Of a stretch of 64,000 bases of DNA, positions 59,803 to 64,000 are shown in pieces; positions within the stretch are counted from its first letter, which is position 1; each line of letters opens with the position of its first letter. The position numbers and the translations under genes were made by a program. The stretch covers positions 1 to 64,000 of the forward strand of contig NZ_PDWQ01000002.1 of the NCBI RefSeq assembly GCF_010211745.1, given 5' to 3'. The notes beneath the pieces are model-generated. The model was not told where the DNA came from and did not search any database. It worked only from the letters and a program-made list of their open reading frames with translations. The DNA is from Pseudoxanthomonas kalamensis DSM 18571 (GTDB lineage: Bacteria > Pseudomonadota > Gammaproteobacteria > Xanthomonadales > Xanthomonadaceae).

Positions 59803-59829
59803 AAAAGCCCCGCATTGCGGGGCTTTTTC
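59803..59829 (+). terminator. Rho-independent terminator after TonB receptor
   Basis: AAAGCCCCGC/GCGGGGCTTT stem with loop ATT, followed by TTC; it starts 24 bases past the receptor stop. Confidence 0.9.
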
Positions 59830-59921
59830 ATTGCCCCGAACGCGAACGGCAACACATTGCCGCCACCTGCCCCATCGGCGACACTGATCGCATCTTCCGA
59901 GTATCGCTTCCCGACCACCCG

Positions 59922-61604
59922 ATGCATCACGACACCGACCTGATCACCCTGATCGCCGTGGGCCTGGCCCTGGCCTTCGTGCTGGGCACCATTGCGCACA
60001 AGCTGCGACTGTCGCCGCTGGTCGGGTATCTGGTTGCGGGCATCATCACCGGTCCGTACACGCCCGGCTTCATCGCCGACCAGGCATTGGCCACCCAGTT
60101 GTCGGAAATCGGGGTGATGCTGCTGATGTTCGGCGTCGGCCTGCATTTCTCGCTCGACGACCTGCTGGAAGTGAAGGCAATCGCCATCCCCGGCGCCATC
60201 GTGCAGATCACCGTGGCCACCCTGCTCGGCTGGGGCCTGGCCTGGACGATGGGCTGGCCGACGCTGGATGGACTGGTGTTCGGACTGGCCTTGTCGGTTG
60301 CCAGTACCGTGGTGGTCACCCGCGCGCTGGAGGAACGCCGGCAACTGGATACGCTGCGAGGGCGCATCGCCATCGGCTGGCTGATCGTCGAGGATCTGGT
60401 GATGGTGTTGGCGCTGGTGCTGCTGCCGGTACTGGCGCAAGCCGGCCACGGCGAGGCCGGCGAACGCAGTCCGTTGCTGCCCCTGCTCGGCTGGACCCTG
60501 CTCAAGCTGTGCCTGTTCGTGACCTTCATGCTGGTGATCGGCAAGCGCGCGATCCCGTGGACGCTGGAGCGCGTGGCGCGTACCGGCCAGCGCGAACTGT
60601 TCACCCTGTCGGTACTCGGCATCGCGCTGGGCGTGGCGTTCGGCGCGGCCGCCCTGTTCGGGGTGTCGTTCGCGTTGGGCGCGTTCTTCGCCGGCATGCT
60701 GCTCAACGAATCCGAACTGAGCCACAAGGCCGCCGCCGACTCGCTGCCGCTGCGCGATGCTTTCGCCGTGCTGTTCTTCGTCGCCGTCGGCATGCTGTTC
60801 AACCCGGCGATCCTGCTCGAACAGCCCTGGCAGGTGCTCGGCGTGCTGCTGGTAATCTACGGCGGGCAATCGCTGGTCGCGTTCGGCGTCATGCGCCTGT
60901 ACCGGCAACCGATGGACAGCTCGCTGACGGTTGCCGCCAGCCTGTCGCAGATCGGCGAATTCTCGTTCATCCTGGCCGCGCTCGGCCTCGGCCTGGGCAT
61001 CCTGCCGAAAGCCGGGCACGACCTGGTGCTGGCCGGCGCATTGGTGTCGATCATCCTCAACCCGCTGCTGTTCGCCCTGCTCGACCGCCGGCAGTCACGG
61101 CAACTGGCCGAAGCCCCGCAGGAAGCCGAACCCGAACCGCTGCCGGGGCCGTCGCTGGAACTGGAAGGCCATGCCATCGTCATCGGCTACGGCCGCGTCG
61201 GCAGCGAACTGGCCGAGGTACTGCGCGAGCGCGGCGTGCCGGTGCTGATCATCGACGCCGACCGCGACCACGTGCAGCGCGCGCACGAACGCGGCATTCC
61301 GGGCATCCGCGGCAGTGCCGCCGCCGACAAGGTGCTGGCCGAAGCGCATCCGGACAAGGCGACCATCGCGATCCTGGCCATCCCGCAACCGCTGGAGGCC
61401 GGCGAAGCCATCGCCAAGCTGCGCGCCACCAACCCGACCCTGACCCTGCTGGCGCGCGCGCACAGCGACGCCGAGGTCCGGCACCTGCTGGAACACGGCG
61501 CCGACGGCGCGGTGATGGCCGAGCGCGAACTGGCGCATTCGCTGGCCGAGATGGTGCTGTCCACCCCACCCTACCGCGCCCTGCGCCGCACGATCCCCGC
61601 ATGA
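59922..61604 (+). CDS. ybaL: KefB/YbaL-type monovalent cation:proton antiporter
   Basis: A 560-residue CPA2 transporter. The N-terminal 380 residues hold about 12 helices with LRLSPLVGYLVAGIITGP, GVMLLMFGVGLHFSLDDLL and SQIGEFSFILAALGLGLG. The C-terminus is a TrkA-N/RCK domain (HAIVIGYGRVGSELAEVLRERGVPVLIIDAD shortened; GxGxxG dinucleotide site). YbaL and KefB share this layout; the symbol is tentative. The stop overlaps the deaminase-like gene by 4 bp. Confidence 0.88.
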   Translation: MHHDTDLITLIAVGLALAFVLGTIAHKLRLSPLVGYLVAGIITGPYTPGFIADQALATQLSEIGVMLLMFGVGLHFSLDDLLEVKAIAIPGAIVQITVATLLGWGLAWTMGWPTLDGLVFGLALSVASTVVVTRALEERRQLDTLRGRIAIGWLIVEDLVMVLALVLLPVLAQAGHGEAGERSPLLPLLGWTLLKLCLFVTFMLVIGKRAIPWTLERVARTGQRELFTLSVLGIALGVAFGAAALFGVSFALGAFFAGMLLNESELSHKAAADSLPLRDAFAVLFFVAVGMLFNPAILLEQPWQVLGVLLVIYGGQSLVAFGVMRLYRQPMDSSLTVAASLSQIGEFSFILAALGLGLGILPKAGHDLVLAGALVSIILNPLLFALLDRRQSRQLAEAPQEAEPEPLPGPSLELEGHAIVIGYGRVGSELAEVLRERGVPVLIIDADRDHVQRAHERGIPGIRGSAAADKVLAEAHPDKATIAILAIPQPLEAGEAIAKLRATNPTLTLLARAHSDAEVRHLLEHGADGAVMAERELAHSLAEMVLSTPPYRALRRTIPA

Positions 61605-62185
61605 TGGAAAGCTCTTCGCCACTGCCGCTGCCCGCCCGGGTGCAACTACTACTGCCCGAGTGGATGCAGCACTTCCCCGACCCACACACCGTCTGCGCCA
61701 GCGACGAGGACAAGGTCGCGCTGGCCATCGAACTGTCGCGGCGCAATGTCGACGCCGGCAGCGGCGGGCCGTTCGGCGCCATCGTGTTCGACGCCGAAGG
61801 CCGCATCGTCGCCGCCGGCGTCAACCGGGTGATGCCGCAGCACACCTCGCTGGCGCATGCCGAGAACATCGCCTTCATGCTGGCCCAGCAACGCCTGCAC
61901 AGCGCGCGCATCAACGCCGCCCTTGCTGCGCCGGTGACGCTGGCCACCTCCTCGCAACCCTGCTGCCAGTGCTATGGCGCGGCGGTCTGGGCCGGCATCG
62001 ACCGCCTGCTGATCGGTGCGCGCGCCGAGGACGTGATGGCGCTGACCCCATTCGACGAAGGCCCGCTGCCCGCCGACTGGATCGGCGAACTGCAGCGGCG
62101 CGGGATTCAGGTCGTGCGCGACCTGCACCGCCAGGCCGCCTGCGAGGTGCTGCGCGCCTACGGCGAAAGCGGCCCGCGGTATTGA
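61601..62185 (+). CDS. Cytidine/guanine deaminase-family protein
   Basis: A 194-residue zinc deaminase fold. The zinc site is HAENIAF (His plus catalytic Glu) and SSQPCCQCYGAAVW (PCxxC). GGPFGAIVFDAEGRIVAAGVNRV is the family start. An extended N-terminus of about 30 residues precedes it. Guanine deaminase or tRNA-type activity cannot be separated by motif alone. ATG 61601 overlaps the antiporter stop; 61604 is a second possible start. Confidence 0.85.
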   Translation: MMESSSPLPLPARVQLLLPEWMQHFPDPHTVCASDEDKVALAIELSRRNVDAGSGGPFGAIVFDAEGRIVAAGVNRVMPQHTSLAHAENIAFMLAQQRLHSARINAALAAPVTLATSSQPCCQCYGAAVWAGIDRLLIGARAEDVMALTPFDEGPLPADWIGELQRRGIQVVRDLHRQAACEVLRAYGESGPRY

Positions 62186-62239
62186 GGCCTTCGCGCGGGA
62201 ACACGGCTGCCCTCGTCCGCCATCGGCCCTGCCGCGGTC

Positions 62240-63334
62240 ATGGATAATGCGCGCACGATGACCACGATCCGCGCCGATTCCGCTCCGCCTGCCGGCATCG
62301 GCCTGCTTGGCTACTGCCGTCCCGGTTTCGAGCCGGAACTGGCCGCCGAACTGGGCGAACGCGCCGCCGCAGCCGGAATCGCCGGCTATGCACGCGCCAA
62401 CCGCAACGACGGTTTCGTCGTCTACGCCAGCGACGATCCCGCCCTGGCTGCGGCCCTGCCCTGGCGCGAGCTGGTGTTCGCCCGGCAGAAACTGACCCTG
62501 CTGGCCGAACTGCGCGGACTGGACCCGAAGGACCGCATCGCGCCGATGCTGTCCGCCCTGCATGGACACGCACCGTTTGGCGAGCTGTGCGTGGAGCACC
62601 CCGATTCCGACGCCGGCAAGCCGCTGGCCGGGCTGGCACGCAGCTTCGGCAATGCGCTGCGGCCGGCGCTGCGCAAGGCCGGCCTGCTCAGCGCGCGCGA
62701 CAACCCGCACATCCCGCGCCTGCACGTGTGCTTCATCGCCGGCGACCATGCCTTGCTCGCCGAGGCCGACACCCGCAACAGCGCGCCGTGGCCGCAGGGC
62801 ATCCCGCGACTGAAGCTGCTGGCCGACGCACCGTCGCGTTCGGCGCTGAAGCTGGAGGAAGCGCTGCTGGTCCTGCTCGACGACGACCAGCGCGAGGCTT
62901 TGCTGCAGCCGGGCATGCGCGCGGCCGACCTTGGCGCCGCACCGGGCGGCTGGACCTGGGTGCTGACCCGCCACCACCTGCGCGTGACCAGCATCGACAA
63001 CGGCCCGCTGCGCCCGCACGTGCTGGACACCGGCCTGGTCGAGCACCTGCGCGCCGACGGTTTCCACTGGCAACCGCCGCAGCCGCTGGACTGGATGGTC
63101 TGCGACATGGTCGAACAGCCGCGCCGGGTCGCCGAACGCATGGCCACCTGGCTGCGCGAAGGCTGGTGTCGGCACGCCATCTTCAACCTCAAGCTGCCGA
63201 TGAAGAAGCGCTGGGACGAAACCCGGCTGTGCCTGGAGCTGTTCGAAGCGCAATCCGCGCGCCCGTTGCAGGTCCGCGCCAGGCAGCTTTACCACGACCG
63301 CGAAGAAATCACCGTGTTCGCGACCTGCGCATGA
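62240..63334 (+). CDS. rlmM: 23S rRNA (cytidine-2498 2'-O) methyltransferase RlmM
   Basis: A 364-residue enzyme. It has an N-terminal THUMP-like domain (GLLGYCRPGFEPELAAELGERA), then a Rossmann methyltransferase with motif I MRAADLGAAPGGWTWVL near residue 230 and VCDMVEQPRRVAERM. The catalytic lysine region is FNLKLPMKKRW. It methylates C2498 of 23S rRNA. The start could be ATG 62240 or 62258. Confidence 0.94.
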   Translation: MDNARTMTTIRADSAPPAGIGLLGYCRPGFEPELAAELGERAAAAGIAGYARANRNDGFVVYASDDPALAAALPWRELVFARQKLTLLAELRGLDPKDRIAPMLSALHGHAPFGELCVEHPDSDAGKPLAGLARSFGNALRPALRKAGLLSARDNPHIPRLHVCFIAGDHALLAEADTRNSAPWPQGIPRLKLLADAPSRSALKLEEALLVLLDDDQREALLQPGMRAADLGAAPGGWTWVLTRHHLRVTSIDNGPLRPHVLDTGLVEHLRADGFHWQPPQPLDWMVCDMVEQPRRVAERMATWLREGWCRHAIFNLKLPMKKRWDETRLCLELFEAQSARPLQVRARQLYHDREEITVFATCA

Positions 63335-63348
63335 AGAAGGAGTCCACC

Positions 63349-63687
63349 ATGGCCGCCAGCTGGCTCACCATCGCCGCGCCCTACGTGCCGGAAATCATCC
63401 GCCTGGCCAAACCGCTGTTCACCCGCAAGCCGCCGCAGGTGGACGAATCGCAGCAGCAACGGCTGGAACTGATCGAAAGCCAGATCGCCGAACTGCAGTC
63501 CGCGGCCACCACCAATGCCGATTCGATCAGCAAGCTGGCCAGCGACATGCAGAAGACGCTGGAAATCCTGCAGGTCGGCGCCGAGCGGGCCGAGCAGCAG
63601 GTGCGTGGCGCGCAGGCGCTGGCCTGGGTTGCCGTCACTGCCGCGGTGCTGGCGTTCGCGCTGGCGGCTTATGCATTGGCGAGTTGA
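63349..63687 (+). CDS. Small membrane-anchored coiled-coil protein
   Basis: A 112-residue protein. Central residues about 40-85 form a coiled coil (QQQRLELIESQIAELQSA; SISKLASDMQKTLEILQVG) and the C-terminus is one membrane helix (ALAWVAVTAAVLAFALAAYAL). ATG 63349 has AGAAGGAG six bases upstream, so it is preferred to the overlapping ATG 63331. No family is recognised. It lies 14 bases after rlmM. Confidence 0.7.
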   Translation: MAASWLTIAAPYVPEIIRLAKPLFTRKPPQVDESQQQRLELIESQIAELQSAATTNADSISKLASDMQKTLEILQVGAERAEQQVRGAQALAWVAVTAAVLAFALAAYALAS

Positions 63688-63734
63688 GACCGGACGACTT
63701 CCGGACAGTTTGAACCGGCGGGCCGGGGCCCGCC

Positions 63735-64000
63735 CTACGCGGTGCGGCCGACGAACTCGACGTGCGCGATCCAGCCACGGGTGCGGCGTTGCAACCGCGT
63801 GGCCACGTCCTCGTCGCCGAAATTCGCCGTCGTCATCTTCAATCGCGAGCGGTCGATGCCTTCCAGCGCGTTGACGCTGACCACCGCATAGGTGCTGCCG
63901 TCGATCTCGGAGCTGACCACCGGCACCACGCCGCAACGGCGGCAGACATGGAAACGCGCGGTGCCGGTGCCGAAGGCGTATTCCTGGTGCGCACCGGCAT
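63735..64000 (-). CDS. GFA-family (formaldehyde-activating enzyme-like) protein, N-terminus outside window
   Basis: The C-terminal 87 residues of a protein of the GFA/CENP-V zinc family. YAFGTGTARFHVCRRCGVVP is the typical second zinc pair (CxxC with Gly), and MTTANFGDEDVATRL follows. The frame is open through the window edge at 64000. True glutathione-formaldehyde activity is rare in such short proteins, so function is left open. Confidence 0.8.
   Translation of the reverse strand, partial: AGAHQEYAFGTGTARFHVCRRCGVVPVVSSEIDGSTYAVVSVNALEGIDRSRLKMTTANFGDEDVATRLQRRTRGWIAHVEFVGRTA

Overview
The window is one end of a high-GC contig from a Xanthomonadaceae/Lysobacteraceae-type gammaproteobacterium (Lysobacter, Luteimonas, Stenotrophomonas or Xanthomonas relatives). 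The evidence is the gene order ruvC-ruvA-kup-ruvB-ybgC-tolQRAB-pal-cpoB-queE-queC-tRNA-Lys, a fused glucosylglycerol-phosphate phosphatase/synthase, and a large TonB-dependent receptor. The first 85 bases are not biological. They match, without gaps, an error-rich Illumina Nextera i5 adapter (P5, index, read-1 site, Tn5 mosaic end), so position 86 is the true contig edge and the first gene is cut there.

Positions 86-32165 are a temperate siphovirus-type prophage, of which only the tail-distal part is missing. The integrase ends six bases from the 3' end of a tRNA-Lys(TTT) gene, which marks the right attachment site; the left site and tail genes lie off the contig. Leftward genes (minus strand, from 16412 down) are a Cro-like protein, a CII-like regulator, a primase/helicase, a small ORF packed with 9-bp iterons, a VRR-NUC nuclease, a Q-like antiterminator candidate, a structured 326-bp leader, then late genes. 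The late genes are a MazZ-like hydrolase, a metallophosphoesterase, an HslV-like protein, holin, endolysin, Rz/Rz1, terminases, portal, SPP1-gp7-like protein, scaffold, capsid, a glycosyltransferase-like protein and head completion proteins. Almost all overlap by 1-8 bp, so the cluster reads as long coupled operons.

Rightward genes fall into three blocks. Block 1 (16510-18148) holds a repressor without a LexA-type peptidase domain plus a secreted protein and a lipoprotein, closed by a terminator; these are probably the lysogen-expressed genes. Block 2 (18299-26002) holds a protein with nineteen near-identical 9-residue repeats and a recombination module (Sak4-like ATPase, DUF669 SSB-like protein, PD-(D/E)XK nuclease, GIY-YIG protein, DEAD helicase). 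Block 3 (26055-32165) holds small accessory proteins, two methylase-like genes (one broken at a G8 tract), a putative excisionase and the integrase. Blocks 2 and 3 are each preceded by the same 38-bp promoter carrying a 19-bp palindromic operator. Related palindromes occur three times between cro and the repressor, so one repressor appears to control the whole phage directly.

Positions 32172-64000 are host core genome: queuosine precursor genes (queC, queE), the Tol-Pal system with CpoB, Holliday-junction proteins RuvABC, a Kup potassium transporter, YebC, aspS, two cation/proton antiporter-type transporters, glucosylglycerol synthesis with a convergent SSS symporter, an ABC-F ATPase, a TonB-dependent receptor, a nucleoside deaminase-like enzyme, rlmM and, at the right edge, a truncated GFA-family gene.
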